Source: Lunatibacter salilacus
Lineage (GTDB): Bacteria; Bacteroidota; Bacteroidia; Cytophagales; Cyclobacteriaceae
Length of the DNA stretch: 64,000 nucleotides
NCBI RefSeq assembly: GCF_009797935.1
Contig: NZ_VOLC01000013.1
Coordinates: 62,001 to 126,000 of the forward strand
Direction: 5' to 3'
Positions within the stretch are counted from its first letter, which is position 1. Each line of letters begins with the position of its first letter. The notes beneath the pieces were generated by a model. That model worked only from the letters and a program-made list of their open reading frames with translations. It was not told the origin of the DNA and did no database searches. A program made the position numbers and the translations under genes. Below, piece by piece: positions 1 to 8,871 of the stretch.

Positions 1-138
1 GATCAAATTTAATGAAACAAATAATTGGATATTTATGTACTTAGGGATAGATTTCATAATTTACCGGCTGCTTTATATATACTATAAAAGCACCAAAACG
101 TTTAATAGCTGATCGGTTTCCAATTAACGTATAAATCT

Positions 139-1188
139 TTGTTTAAGTCACAAATAAATCGAGTTTTTTTTGTCCTGCTATTGTCGGCCCTGACAAGCAA
201 AAGCTTTGCTCAGGATCCGCAATATAGCCAGTATTACGCAGCTCCGTTATTTCTCAATCCCGCATTTGCCGGATCTGAACTTGCCACTCGGGTGGGCGTC
301 AACTACCGCAGTCAATGGCCTGGGCTTGATGCTAATTTCAGTACTTTTTCTGCATATGCCGATGGATTCTTGGAAGAATATAATGTTGGCGTGGGTGTTT
401 TGGTAACTAACGACGTGGAAGGAGCTGCCGGATTAAACTCGACGTCAATTTCCGGCCTGCTCTCTTATGAGCTCCGCATAGCGGATGGAGCCTATTTCAG
501 ACCTGGTTTTCAGGCAACGTATATGAGAAGAGATATTGGTTTTTATGAGAACCTGATTTTTGCCAATCAAATCAATCCTACAAATCCATTTGGTCCCATA
601 TTACCGGGCAATGACCTGGCAGGTTTTGGCGATCCGGTAAATTTGGTCTCACTTTCTCTTGGAGGTTTGTTTTTTACGGATAATTTTTGGGTGGGATTCA
701 CTGCACACCATATTAACCAACCCAATCAGAGTTTTATTGAGGCGGGAAACAGTCATCTGCCATTAAAATATTCTGTCCACACAGGCTATCGCATTTCTCT
801 CGGGAATGGACCCATGCGACGCGATTTCACACACATGTACCGTGAACGCTACTTTACCCCCACAATCAATTACAAGAGACAGGGCCCATTTGAACAACTC
901 GATGTGGGTGGGTATTTTTACGTAGAACCCATAGTCTTTGGACTCTGGTACCGCGGATTACCCTACAAACCCGTAGAGCAACAAAACAACCGGGATGCCA
1001 TCGTCCTGATGGTCGGATTCAACCTTCCTTCTGGTTTGAACGTGGGCTATAGCTTCGATTACACCGTTTCCCAACTGGGCATTCAGTCAGGAGGGGCCCA
1101 CGAGATTAGCCTTTCTTATATTTTTCCTCCCAAAAACCCGGGGGCACCCAGAAAAAGATCCACAATTCTACCTTGTCCTAAATTTTAA
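139..1188 (+). CDS. PorP/SprF family type IX secretion membrane protein
   Basis: The 349-residue product starts with a clear Sec signal peptide (basic start, hydrophobic core, SFAQ cleavage area near residue 25) followed by DPQYSQYYAAPLFLNPAFAG, the hallmark N-terminus of the PorP/SprF family. These are outer-membrane beta-barrel-like proteins that anchor or assist type IX secretion and gliding machinery in Bacteroidota. The start is a TTG codon; no ATG or GTG lies between it and the in-frame TAG at 106-108, and the TTG gives a complete signal peptide, so I accept it. Many paralogues occur per genome, so its exact partner is not known. It stands alone, 15 bases before the protease gene. Confidence 0.9.
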   Translation: MFKSQINRVFFVLLLSALTSKSFAQDPQYSQYYAAPLFLNPAFAGSELATRVGVNYRSQWPGLDANFSTFSAYADGFLEEYNVGVGVLVTNDVEGAAGLNSTSISGLLSYELRIADGAYFRPGFQATYMRRDIGFYENLIFANQINPTNPFGPILPGNDLAGFGDPVNLVSLSLGGLFFTDNFWVGFTAHHINQPNQSFIEAGNSHLPLKYSVHTGYRISLGNGPMRRDFTHMYRERYFTPTINYKRQGPFEQLDVGGYFYVEPIVFGLWYRGLPYKPVEQQNNRDAIVLMVGFNLPSGLNVGYSFDYTVSQLGIQSGGAHEISLSYIFPPKNPGAPRKRSTILPCPKF

Positions 1189-1203
1189 CTCTCTTATTGC
1201 AAT

Positions 1204-2439
1204 ATGCAACCCATCACGATCCAATACCTGCTTATAGGTATTTTGACGTTTAGTTTTCTTTTTTCCAAACTGTTGAGTTGGATGAATGTCCGCCGGTTAA
1301 CCTGGGAGGTTCCGGAGACCCTTCACAATTACGTCACTGCCGATAAACTTCAAAAAGCAACTGATTATAAAAAAACCAACTTTCAGTTTGGATTGATAAC
1401 CAGTGCCTTTTCGTTTATATTGACAGTGGCTTTTGTGGCATTCGGCTTTTTTGGTTGGTTAGATGAATTCCTCCGGCAATTCACCGAACACTTACTTTGG
1501 CTACCAATTATATATTTAGGGGTTTTGCTGATTGGCTCCGACTTGTTGAGCATACCCTTTGACTATTATCACACGTTTGTAATCGAAGAACGATTCGGAT
1601 TCAATAAGAGTACACTGACAACTTTCTTTACGGATAAGTTAAAAGGATACCTAATCTCTATTCCCGTTGGAGGTGGCTTATTGCTAGCCTTGCTGGCTTT
1701 GGTGCAATATATAGGTCCGGATTTTTGGTGGCAGTTCTGGATCATATCCGCGGTTTTCATGGTCTTTATCAATAATTTCTATGCCAGCCTAATATTGCCG
1801 TTATTCAATAAACTTTCCCCCCTCGGGGATGGGGAATTAAAGGAAAAAATAATGGGGTATGCCAAATCGGTTGATTTTTCCCTAAACAATGTCTTTGTCA
1901 TTGATGGTAGCAAACGGTCTTCCAAGGCAAACGCGTTTTTTTCCGGCTTTGGGAAACGTAAAAAAGTAGTGCTTTATGACACGCTCATAGAGCAACATCA
2001 GCCCGACGAACTCGTAGCCGTTTTGGCCCATGAAATCGGACATTACAAAAAGAAACATATCCTACATGGTATGGGTATTGGGATTGTTCAGACAGGGCTG
2101 ATTTTATATGTGTTGTCACTGCTCATCTATAGCGAATCGCTGAGCCTCGCCCTTGGCGGATCGCAGGCTGCTATACATTTAAACCTCATCGGCTTTTCCA
2201 TGTTATTTTCCCCATTATCTGCCCTGATTGGAATTGGAATGAACCTGCTGAGCCGCAAAAATGAATTTGAAGCGGATGCTTTTGCAAAGGAAACCTATGA
2301 TGGCAAACCCTTGGCTACAGCTTTAAAAACACTATCTGTTAATAGTCTCTCAGAGCTTAATCCCCATCCCTGGTATGTATTTGTAAATTACTCCCATCCT
2401 CCCCTGCTTCAGCGGCTAAAAAGGCTTGAGGGTGTTTGA
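1204..2439 (+). CDS. M48 family metalloprotease, Ste24/CAAX protease type
   Basis: A 411-residue integral membrane zinc protease. Several hydrophobic segments span residues 5-25, 62-85, 98-118, 150-170 and 178-200. The zinc site is HEIGH at residues 276-280 (two zinc-binding histidines and the catalytic glutamate), with the third ligand glutamate in the NEFEAD stretch near residue 356. Length and order match Ste24-type M48 proteases. In bacteria such enzymes are thought to act in membrane protein quality control rather than on prenylated proteins; the substrate here is unknown. It follows the PorP-like gene by 15 bases on the same strand and may be co-transcribed. Confidence 0.92.
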   Translation: MQPITIQYLLIGILTFSFLFSKLLSWMNVRRLTWEVPETLHNYVTADKLQKATDYKKTNFQFGLITSAFSFILTVAFVAFGFFGWLDEFLRQFTEHLLWLPIIYLGVLLIGSDLLSIPFDYYHTFVIEERFGFNKSTLTTFFTDKLKGYLISIPVGGGLLLALLALVQYIGPDFWWQFWIISAVFMVFINNFYASLILPLFNKLSPLGDGELKEKIMGYAKSVDFSLNNVFVIDGSKRSSKANAFFSGFGKRKKVVLYDTLIEQHQPDELVAVLAHEIGHYKKKHILHGMGIGIVQTGLILYVLSLLIYSESLSLALGGSQAAIHLNLIGFSMLFSPLSALIGIGMNLLSRKNEFEADAFAKETYDGKPLATALKTLSVNSLSELNPHPWYVFVNYSHPPLLQRLKRLEGV

Positions 2440-2502
2440 TGTGAACGAGTTTCCTCCTATTTTTGATCAGAAATTAACTGCCAATAAACCCATTATACCC
2501 TT

Positions 2503-3282
2503 ATGAGTGCGTCCGCTTTAACCCAACTTGGTGTTTCTTCCGACTTATTGAGCCCCGAGGAAAAATCCTTTCTAGATATCAATGGCTACTTAAATCTAGG
2601 GCCAATACTGTCACCGCTTGAACTGGAATCCATACGCAATAGGATCTCCGAGTTAATTTCGGCAGAAGGTGAGGCAGCAGGCAAAGAATTGAGAGAATCA
2701 GTTTTCGTACGAAATAAAATCGATGAAGGGGCTGAAAGGTTGAGCGATTTGGTAAACAAAGGGTCTGAATTCGATGTTTTTTATTCCAATCCCAGAGTGC
2801 TTGCCGCAATATCACATGTTTTGGGAAATAACATCAAACTTTCCTCCCTCAACTACCGGGCTGCCATCCCAGGTGCTGGGCTGCAAAAATTACACGCAGA
2901 CTATCCTGAGGCAGTGCCTGAGGGCGATTACCGGGTTTGCAACTCTATTTGGCTGTTGGATGATTTTTCTGAGAAAAACGGGGCGACACGTATTGTCCCC
3001 GGAACCCACTTGCATCAGCAACTTCCCCAAGATGTTATGGAAAACCCCATGGATCCACATCCAAATGAAATTATTCTCGAAGCTCCGGCGGGCTCTGTGG
3101 TCATATTCAATTCCCATGTCTGGCATGGTGGTACAACCAACCGGACAGAGCGTCCCCGAAGAGCTATACACAGCTACTTTTGCCGACGGGACCAGCCCCA
3201 ACAAATCAATCAAAAATCCTATATCCTTCCGGAAACTCTTGAACGTATTTCCCCAGCGGCCAAAGAATTTCTTGATGTGTAA
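2503..3282 (+). CDS. PhyH family Fe(II)/2-oxoglutarate dioxygenase
   Basis: A 259-residue protein of the phytanoyl-CoA dioxygenase (PhyH) family. The metal triad is visible as HAD at residues 131-133 and a distal histidine in the VWHGG stretch near 208, followed by an arginine in RPRRAIHSYF that would bind 2-oxoglutarate. No signal peptide, so probably cytosolic. PhyH members hydroxylate lipids, amino acids or secondary metabolites; the substrate cannot be told from sequence. It ends five bases from the convergent gpsA stop, leaving no room for a separate terminator. Confidence 0.88.
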   Translation: MSASALTQLGVSSDLLSPEEKSFLDINGYLNLGPILSPLELESIRNRISELISAEGEAAGKELRESVFVRNKIDEGAERLSDLVNKGSEFDVFYSNPRVLAAISHVLGNNIKLSSLNYRAAIPGAGLQKLHADYPEAVPEGDYRVCNSIWLLDDFSEKNGATRIVPGTHLHQQLPQDVMENPMDPHPNEIILEAPAGSVVIFNSHVWHGGTTNRTERPRRAIHSYFCRRDQPQQINQKSYILPETLERISPAAKEFLDV

Positions 3283-3287
3283 GCATC

Positions 3288-4352
3288 CTATAAAAAATCA
3301 ATATCTACGTTAAAAGGGTATTTCATAAGGTATTGAAGAGCTGTTTCCACCTTAAAGGACTGGAAAAGCACCTTATGCAAATTTTCCGTTATTGGCGCCC
3401 GTAGATCGGTACTTTCCAAAAACAACCTGATTAAACGTACCGTGTTGATGCCTTCTGCCACCTCATCCATATCAGAGACGATGGCATCCAATGTTTCTCC
3501 CTGTGCCAGTCTGTAACCCACGGTGAAGTTTCTGGAAAGGGTAGAGTTACAGGTCGTCACCATGTCCCCTATCCCAGCTAAACCAATAAAGGACTTGGTG
3601 CTTCCCCCCATGGCTTTCCCCAAATAAATCAGTTCCACCATTCCCCTGGACACCAACAAACCCCTGGCATTCTCACCGAGGCCCATCCCCGAAAGTGCTC
3701 CGGCAGCAATGGCGATGATGTTTTTCAATACACCGCTAAGTTCCACACCGATGATATCGGAATTTCCGTACACCTGAAAATTATCCCCCCGGAGCAAGCG
3801 CTGCCCTTCGTGGATGACTTCGTTAAACCGACTCGCCACCACAGTAGCGGCAGGCTGTTTTTGTGCTAGTTCTTTGGCCAGATTGGGACCTGCCAGACAA
3901 CCTACACGAACGACCACAGTTTCGTTTTGGATAACCTCACTCATGGTGCAGAGATTTTCCCGCCTGAGTTTGGTCACATTATCGAGAGTTTTTCCGGGTG
4001 GCAGGTTCAATACCAGCCCTTTTGTACCGTGAATCAGGTAATGGTAGGGATGCAAAAAAGGCGCAAATAGCCCCATAACTTCTTTGAAACCACTGGAAGA
4101 AATCATGGGAAACAGGGTGTCACAGCTTTCACAGAGCAATTGGGGGTCGGTTGTAGCCCGGATGGTAGGCGTGAGAGCCCTTCCCTTGGCGGTATGCCGC
4201 TCGTTGATTTCATCTACGACTTCCTGATCTCGTGCATATACGATTACGCTACTTTTCTCCGCAAGTAAATTGGCTATCGCAGCTCCAAAACTGCCAATGC
4301 CTATCACACCTACCGATTTTTTATCTGAATAATTTCTCAAGCTCATAGCCAT
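3288..4352 (-). CDS. gpsA: NAD(P)H-dependent glycerol-3-phosphate dehydrogenase
   Basis: Reduces dihydroxyacetone phosphate to sn-glycerol 3-phosphate, the backbone for phospholipids. The 354-residue protein has the N-terminal dinucleotide-binding GIGSFG at residues 18-23, the GPNLAKELA segment, and the LSGVLKNIIAIAAG helix carrying the catalytic lysine. ATG starts exist at 4352 and 4346. The start lies inside the end of the plsB-like gene (32-base overlap), so the two should be translated from one message: one makes glycerol 3-phosphate and the other acylates it. Confidence 0.96.
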   Translation of the reverse strand: MAMSLRNYSDKKSVGVIGIGSFGAAIANLLAEKSSVIVYARDQEVVDEINERHTAKGRALTPTIRATTDPQLLCESCDTLFPMISSSGFKEVMGLFAPFLHPYHYLIHGTKGLVLNLPPGKTLDNVTKLRRENLCTMSEVIQNETVVVRVGCLAGPNLAKELAQKQPAATVVASRFNEVIHEGQRLLRGDNFQVYGNSDIIGVELSGVLKNIIAIAAGALSGMGLGENARGLLVSRGMVELIYLGKAMGGSTKSFIGLAGIGDMVTTCNSTLSRNFTVGYRLAQGETLDAIVSDMDEVAEGINTVRLIRLFLESTDLRAPITENLHKVLFQSFKVETALQYLMKYPFNVDIDFL

Positions 4353-6021
4353 CCAGTCTGTTATGGTAGTAGTAAAGGAGGTTCATATCTTCTGTCACAA
4401 TTTCATTGTTCTGGTTTTTAATCAGGGGTCGTTTGGCATGGTACATCCCGACATTTTCCAGGCCATGGGCTATTATTTGGTCAATATCGACGTTCAAATG
4501 AGGAGCCATATGGAGTTTTTCTTCCGCTTTAAGCTCTTTTATTCGGTTTAGTACCCGCAGGCACTTTGCTCGAAACTGGTCATATGGTATGGATATATCC
4601 TCTTCAGGCACTTTCAACAGACTGAATAAGTCTAGTTTTTTGTTTGCTTTTTTAATCATATTAAAGGCGGTAAAGGCGACGAGGTGGCTGCTGAACACCC
4701 GATTAATCTTGTGAAATTCCTCAACAATTCGACTACCAAGAGCCTTTGTATATTCCTCTTCCCGCTGCGTGTCTACAGTTAGCTGTCCATTAGACATGAA
4801 ATAATCCCTGCAGTCGATGATTCTGCCAGCCCTATCCCTGCTATTTCCTTCAGCGTCGACGTAATTTCCCATGATATCCATTGCCTTGCCAATGGACACA
4901 GAGATATCTGATCCCTTGGTAAAAAATTTTACCAGAAATTTTGAGATCTTATATGAGTTGGAAAATTCGTCGGATTCTTTGTAATAGCGTTCTTGTCCGG
5001 TAAGGTTAAGGTGGTCGTGGATAAGACTGGGAGCTTCAAGTACAAAGTGATAGTTAATCGTAACCGGAACGACGAAAATCTTACCTCCTATGTCTGTAAT
5101 CCCATTTTGATAATTTACCCGCTGTGCCTCCATGGCAGAACTTAGAAGTCCCAATTTGAGCCGGGACTCAAGGTTTCCACTTCTGGAACGTGTACCCCCC
5201 GGAAAAAACAAGCTGTGACATCCAAACTGAATGGCTTCACTTGAATAGGTCTTTAATGTTTCCAAATACACCATATTTTTCTTCCGCCGATCTACTTTAT
5301 AAGCCCCCAATGCATTCATAAAGTAGGCAAAAATCTGGATATTGAATAAGTTGAGACCAGCTCCATATATGAAGGGGGGCAAGCCCAAGGTGCTGATCGT
5401 CCAACCGATCAAAATGCTATCCAAATTGGAGAAATGGGTGGGGACCATAACGATGGTGCCCTTTGATGCCAACTCCCGGATCTGATCAGTCTCTCCAATG
5501 ATTTGGATTTTGTCCTGTAAAGTGTACTGAGTACTGAAAAAAGATTTAAAACCTTTCACCCGGGCAGTATTTAGTAAGCGGGAAAAGCCATACGTCACAA
5601 TCCTGCGGGTTGCCTTATAATGGGAATGCTTAAAATTCCCAGCTATTTCCTCCACATATCTCCGAACAATGGATTCCAAAATAGCTATGTAGGCCGCTTT
5701 CCGTTCGGCATCTGTCAGCGTATTTTCCACCCCAATGCCCAAGAGACTGGATTTTACCTTTGCCCAAAAAGCAGGTTCATTGTCCGGGTCGACCAACCAA
5801 GGATTTTGCTTCAGCCTGAGTCTTTCGCGGTACAATACCGTCTCCAATTCTTCTTTCAGAAGGTGCACTTGGTTGCCTGTATGTCTTAAAATCCGGGCTA
5901 CACTAGCTTCTGTCACCTTATTGAGAAATTCCTTCCGGTTTTTGCTTAGCTTGACTACCGGCCATTCATCTTTTTTGGGAAGAATGGGCGCATATTGGTG
6001 CTTAATATAGTCGTCGGTCAA
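4321..6021 (-). CDS. PlsB-like glycerol-3-phosphate acyltransferase
   Basis: A large cytosolic-face acyltransferase of the PlsB/PlsC superfamily that would place the first acyl chain on glycerol 3-phosphate. The catalytic HX4D motif is THFSNLDS (His 196, Asp 201 counted from the TTG at 6021) and the substrate-binding block is FPGGTRSRSG at about 273-282. In most relatives the G before GTR is a glutamate, so this block is unusual. The frame is open to a TTG at 6045, but that codon sits inside a TATCTTTG promoter box (6050 down to 6043), so I prefer the next TTG at 6021, giving 566 residues. It overlaps gpsA downstream. Whether it acts as PlsB or as a 1-acyl-glycerol-phosphate acyltransferase needs assay. 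Confidence 0.85.
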   Translation of the reverse strand: MTDDYIKHQYAPILPKKDEWPVVKLSKNRKEFLNKVTEASVARILRHTGNQVHLLKEELETVLYRERLRLKQNPWLVDPDNEPAFWAKVKSSLLGIGVENTLTDAERKAAYIAILESIVRRYVEEIAGNFKHSHYKATRRIVTYGFSRLLNTARVKGFKSFFSTQYTLQDKIQIIGETDQIRELASKGTIVMVPTHFSNLDSILIGWTISTLGLPPFIYGAGLNLFNIQIFAYFMNALGAYKVDRRKKNMVYLETLKTYSSEAIQFGCHSLFFPGGTRSRSGNLESRLKLGLLSSAMEAQRVNYQNGITDIGGKIFVVPVTINYHFVLEAPSLIHDHLNLTGQERYYKESDEFSNSYKISKFLVKFFTKGSDISVSIGKAMDIMGNYVDAEGNSRDRAGRIIDCRDYFMSNGQLTVDTQREEEYTKALGSRIVEEFHKINRVFSSHLVAFTAFNMIKKANKKLDLFSLLKVPEEDISIPYDQFRAKCLRVLNRIKELKAEEKLHMAPHLNVDIDQIIAHGLENVGMYHAKRPLIKNQNNEIVTEDMNLLYYYHNRLDGYELEKLFR

Positions 6022-6042
6022 CTCTTTTTTTATTGGTCTTCG

Positions 6043-6050
6043 CAAAGATA
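6043..6050 (-). promoter_or_regulatory. -7 box TATCTTTG before the plsB-like gene
   Basis: On the minus strand this reads TATCTTTG, a perfect match to the Bacteroidota -7 consensus TAnnTTTG. It would start transcription around 6036, 15 bases before the TTG at 6021. No clear TTG -33 element is seen at the right distance. The box decides the gene start, since an upstream TTG at 6045 would lie within it. Confidence 0.5.
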
Positions 6051-6164
6051 AAGAAAAAGAAATGGATTAGGTACTGGGTCTTTTTGAAAGGAAGTGTCCC
6101 GCAAAACAAATCCGGTACGCATTGTAATGAAAATTCTTTTTAAACCAATAATCAAGTAGGGTGT

Positions 6165-6195
6165 TTTGTCAATGACTGAATAGGTCGTATTATTG
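6165..6195 (+). promoter_or_regulatory. Promoter of polyprenyl synthetase gene
   Basis: TTTG at 6165-6168, a 19-base spacer, then TATTATTG at 6188-6195, one mismatch from TAnnTTTG. It lies 16 bases upstream of the ATG at 6212, so the 5' leader would be very short. It is divergent from the plsB-like promoter in a 166-190 base intergenic space. Confidence 0.45.
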
Positions 6196-6211
6196 CAGCA
6201 CCAAACACTCA

Positions 6212-7186
6212 ATGAAGCAGGATTTAAAGCAAATACAAGCTCCAATTGCCACTGAGATGGCAGATTTTGAAAAGAAGTTTCGGTCCTTTATGAAAAGTAA
6301 AGTGACACTTCTTGACCATATTACCCATTATATCGTAAAGCGAAAAGGGAAGCAAATGCGGCCCATGTTTGTCTTTTTAACCGGAGGAGTTTCGGGTGGA
6401 ATATCCGAAGCAACCTACCGGGGTGCAGCACTAATCGAGCTATTGCATACCGCTACACTCGTACATGATGATGTAGTAGACGACGCAAATTACCGACGGG
6501 GATTTTTCTCAATTAATGCGCTGTGGAAAAATAAGATCGCCGTATTAGTGGGAGACTACCTGCTTTCCAGAGGGTTACTTCTGAGTGTGGACAATGGGGA
6601 TTTTGATCTTCTAAAAATAGTCTCCCATGCTGTACGGGAAATGAGCGAGGGCGAATTGCTGCAGATCGCCAAATCAAGGAATTTGGACATCACAGAGGAA
6701 GTTTACTATACTATAATCCGGCAAAAAACTGCCAGTCTGATTGCCTCCTGTTGTGCGGTGGGTGCCGCTACAGCAAATGCCGATACTGCCGCTATAGAGA
6801 AAATGCGGTTGTTTGGTGAAAAAGTAGGTATGGCATTTCAGATTAAAGACGACCTTTTCGACTACGGACAGGATGTAGTCGGAAAACCTGTTGGAATTGA
6901 CATCAAAGAAAAAAAACTCACCCTACCGCTTATTTACGCCCTAAACCATGCTTCTTGGCTGGAAAAGAAAAGAATCATTTCTCTAGTCCGCAACAAAAAT
7001 GAAGACAAAAAAGCCGTCAATGAAGTAATAGAATTCGTTAAAGCGGCTGGCGGACTTTCCTATTCGGAAGAAATCATGAACAATTTTTACCGGGAGGCAC
7101 TGCACATTTTGACTGAGTTCCCAGATTCTCCCTACAAGACTGCTTTGTCTGATCTGGTTAAATACACCATCGAGCGAAAAAAATAA
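6212..7186 (+). CDS. Long-chain polyprenyl diphosphate synthase
   Basis: A trans-prenyltransferase of 324 residues that extends an allylic diphosphate with isopentenyl diphosphate. Both Asp-rich motifs are present: DDVVD at 86-90 with the RRG that follows, and DDLFD at 213-217. The residue five before the first motif is small (Ala 81), as in enzymes that make long chains, so the product is probably a C30-C40 side chain for menaquinone; the exact length cannot be read off. Cytosolic. It is monocistronic, followed by a weak hairpin terminator. Confidence 0.9.
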   Translation: MKQDLKQIQAPIATEMADFEKKFRSFMKSKVTLLDHITHYIVKRKGKQMRPMFVFLTGGVSGGISEATYRGAALIELLHTATLVHDDVVDDANYRRGFFSINALWKNKIAVLVGDYLLSRGLLLSVDNGDFDLLKIVSHAVREMSEGELLQIAKSRNLDITEEVYYTIIRQKTASLIASCCAVGAATANADTAAIEKMRLFGEKVGMAFQIKDDLFDYGQDVVGKPVGIDIKEKKLTLPLIYALNHASWLEKKRIISLVRNKNEDKKAVNEVIEFVKAAGGLSYSEEIMNNFYREALHILTEFPDSPYKTALSDLVKYTIERKK

Positions 7187-7188
7187 GG

Positions 7189-7221
7189 CCCTTTTCCCTA
7201 ATTAATTGGAAATGGGGTTTT
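7189..7221 (+). terminator. Probable terminator after polyprenyl synthetase
   Basis: Arms 7189-7197 and 7208-7216 (CCCtTTTCC / GGAAAtGGG, one internal mismatch) are followed by GTTTTA. The hairpin starts three bases after the stop codon. The U tract is short, so termination may be partial. Confidence 0.45.
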
Positions 7222-7438
7222 ATGGGGAATTCTCCCTCTTTGCTTTCTATTGGATGAATTTATTTTTTTATACGATATTTTATATTAAAAATCCCTCACT
7301 AAACCCTCGTTTTACTTATTAACCGCTTTTCTAGACAATATTACAGCCGTTAACTTGATGACTGTCAAGAATTAGGGTCATTTATTTTTTTCCAAAACAA
7401 TTGCAAAGAACCAAAGTAATGGATACTTTTATAGATTA

Positions 7439-7472
7439 GTGGTAAAAAGTGGGGCATTGTGGTAGAAAGTGG
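7439..7472 (+). promoter_or_regulatory. MraZ operator: four GTGG boxes at 10-bp steps
   Basis: GTGG occurs at 7439-7442, 7449-7452, 7459-7462 and 7469-7472, exactly one helical turn apart, two of the boxes in the context AAAGTGG. MraZ proteins are known to bind tandem GTG-containing repeats with 10-bp period upstream of their own gene and repress or tune the dcw cluster. The array ends 12 bases before the -7 box at 7485, so bound MraZ would cover the -33 region. The position, period and the identity of the next gene together make this a firm call. Confidence 0.85.
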
Positions 7473-7484
7473 CTGGAGATTTGC

Positions 7485-7492
7485 TACTTTTG
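7485..7492 (+). promoter_or_regulatory. -7 box TACTTTTG of the dcw cluster promoter
   Basis: TACTTTTG matches TAnnTTTG perfectly and lies 29 bases before the mraZ ATG at 7522. A TTG at 7457-7459 is 25 bases upstream, slightly farther than the usual 19-21, and falls within the MraZ boxes. This is likely the main promoter for the 15-kb division cluster. Confidence 0.6.
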
Positions 7493-7521
7493 TATTCACT
7501 GAGATTTTTAAAGTTAAAGGA

Positions 7522-7971
7522 ATGGGAATTTTCATGGGCGAGTACGAGTGCAAGCTTGACGTCAAGGGACGGCTGGTACTTCCTGCAAGACTAAAAGCAG
7601 CCCTTCCTGAAAATCCCAGCAATGAGCTCTATCTCAGAAAAGGCATTGAGCAGTGTTTAATTCTTCGCACAGCCATAGAGGTAAAAAAAGAGTATAGCAA
7701 ACTCATGGATCTTGATACTACAGACGAGGAAGCCAGAAGTTTTCAGCGGGCCTATTTCCGCAGAGAGGTGATAGTGGAAATGGACAGTGCTGGGAGAATC
7801 CTTATCCCAAAATCCCTCATGGCCTATGCGCAGCTCGATGGAGAGGCCACGGTTGCGGGCATAGGAAACCGAATTGAAATTTGGAATCCGACATTGTTGA
7901 ATGAGATTGCGGATGAGGTGGACAAAAGATACGACACCTTGAACAAACAATATTTAAAAAAAGATGACTAA
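7522..7971 (+). CDS. mraZ: Transcriptional regulator and division protein MraZ
   Basis: First gene of the dcw cluster. MraZ is a ring-forming DNA-binding protein of the AbrB-like fold, built from two repeats. Here the first repeat contains EYECKLDVKGRLVLPARLK and the second VEMDSAGRILIPKSL, both with the D-x-x-G-R-hydrophobic-PxxL pattern. The frame opens from a GTG at 7459, but that codon is one of the MraZ boxes and precedes the promoter; the ATG at 7522 (MGIFMGEYEC) gives 149 residues, the normal family size. It overlaps rsmH by 8 bases. It probably represses its own operon through the four boxes upstream. Confidence 0.95.
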   Translation: MGIFMGEYECKLDVKGRLVLPARLKAALPENPSNELYLRKGIEQCLILRTAIEVKKEYSKLMDLDTTDEEARSFQRAYFRREVIVEMDSAGRILIPKSLMAYAQLDGEATVAGIGNRIEIWNPTLLNEIADEVDKRYDTLNKQYLKKDD

Positions 7972-8869
7972 AAGCCCTTACCATATCCCAGTCATGTTGC
8001 AGCCCTGCATCGAAGGCCTTGCTATAGACCCTAATGGGGTGTATCTGGACCTGACCTTTGGGGGTGGAGGACATGCGCGGGAAATCCTGAGTAAGTTGGA
8101 TAAGGGCCATTTATATGGGTTTGACCAAGATGAGGATGCGATTGTAAACGCACCTGATGATGAACGTTTCACATTTATCCATGCCAATTTCAGAGACATT
8201 AAGCGATTTCTTAGACTGTACGGAGTAGATGAAGTGGATGGGATCTTAGCAGATTTGGGCATATCCTCCCATCAGATTGACGAACCCAGCAGGGGATTCT
8301 CCACGAGGTTTGCTGGAGACTTGGACATGCGGATGAATCAGTCGGGAAACCTCACGGCTGCGGATATCCTGAATAGCTATGAAGAAAGGGAACTTCACAA
8401 GATACTCGGCCAGTATGGCGAAATCAAAAATGCCAAGACCCTCGCACGGGCAATTGTATCGGAAAGGATCCAAGAACCTATATTGACCATTGATAGGTTT
8501 AAGGCTATTTTGGACAAATTTGCTCCACGGGGAAAGGAATTCAAATATTATGCACAGGTATTTCAAGCGCTGCGGATCACCGTAAATGACGAAATGGGAG
8601 CCCTGAGGGATATGCTGGAACAAAGCAACGAGTTACTTCGGAGCAAGGGTAGATTGGTAGTCATGAGTTACCATTCCCTGGAGGACCGCTTGGTAAAAAA
8701 CTACATCAACAAAGGCAAATTCCATGGTGATGTAGAGAAGGATTTCTATGGCAATCAGATCAGACCCCTAGAACCGGTGAACCGGAAAGCCATTACGGCT
8801 AGCCCGGAGGAAATTGCCCAGAATAACCGGGCCAGAAGTGCAAAACTCAGAATAGCAGAAAAGATATAG
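7964..8869 (+). CDS. rsmH: 16S rRNA (cytosine-1402-N4)-methyltransferase
   Basis: RsmH (MraW) methylates N4 of C1402 in the 16S rRNA P site using S-adenosylmethionine. The 301-residue protein begins with the conserved HIPVM segment, has the SAM-binding block DLTFGGGGHA near residues 26-35, and the GILADLGISSHQ and SYHSLEDR motifs typical of the family. Its ATG lies inside the end of mraZ (8-base overlap), implying coupled translation. Confidence 0.97.
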   Translation: MTKSPYHIPVMLQPCIEGLAIDPNGVYLDLTFGGGGHAREILSKLDKGHLYGFDQDEDAIVNAPDDERFTFIHANFRDIKRFLRLYGVDEVDGILADLGISSHQIDEPSRGFSTRFAGDLDMRMNQSGNLTAADILNSYEERELHKILGQYGEIKNAKTLARAIVSERIQEPILTIDRFKAILDKFAPRGKEFKYYAQVFQALRITVNDEMGALRDMLEQSNELLRSKGRLVVMSYHSLEDRLVKNYINKGKFHGDVEKDFYGNQIRPLEPVNRKAITASPEEIAQNNRARSAKLRIAEKI

Positions 8870-8871
8870 CT

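Noticed and set aside
2774-3313. 179-residue + strand frame overlapping the PhyH gene
   Set aside because: It lies in another frame of a convincing dioxygenase gene, has no domain pattern, and is cysteine- and tryptophan-rich in the way of shadow frames.
7459-7521. GTG start extending mraZ by 21 residues
   Set aside because: The GTG is one of the MraZ boxes and the extension covers the -7 box; the ATG at 7522 gives the normal family length.
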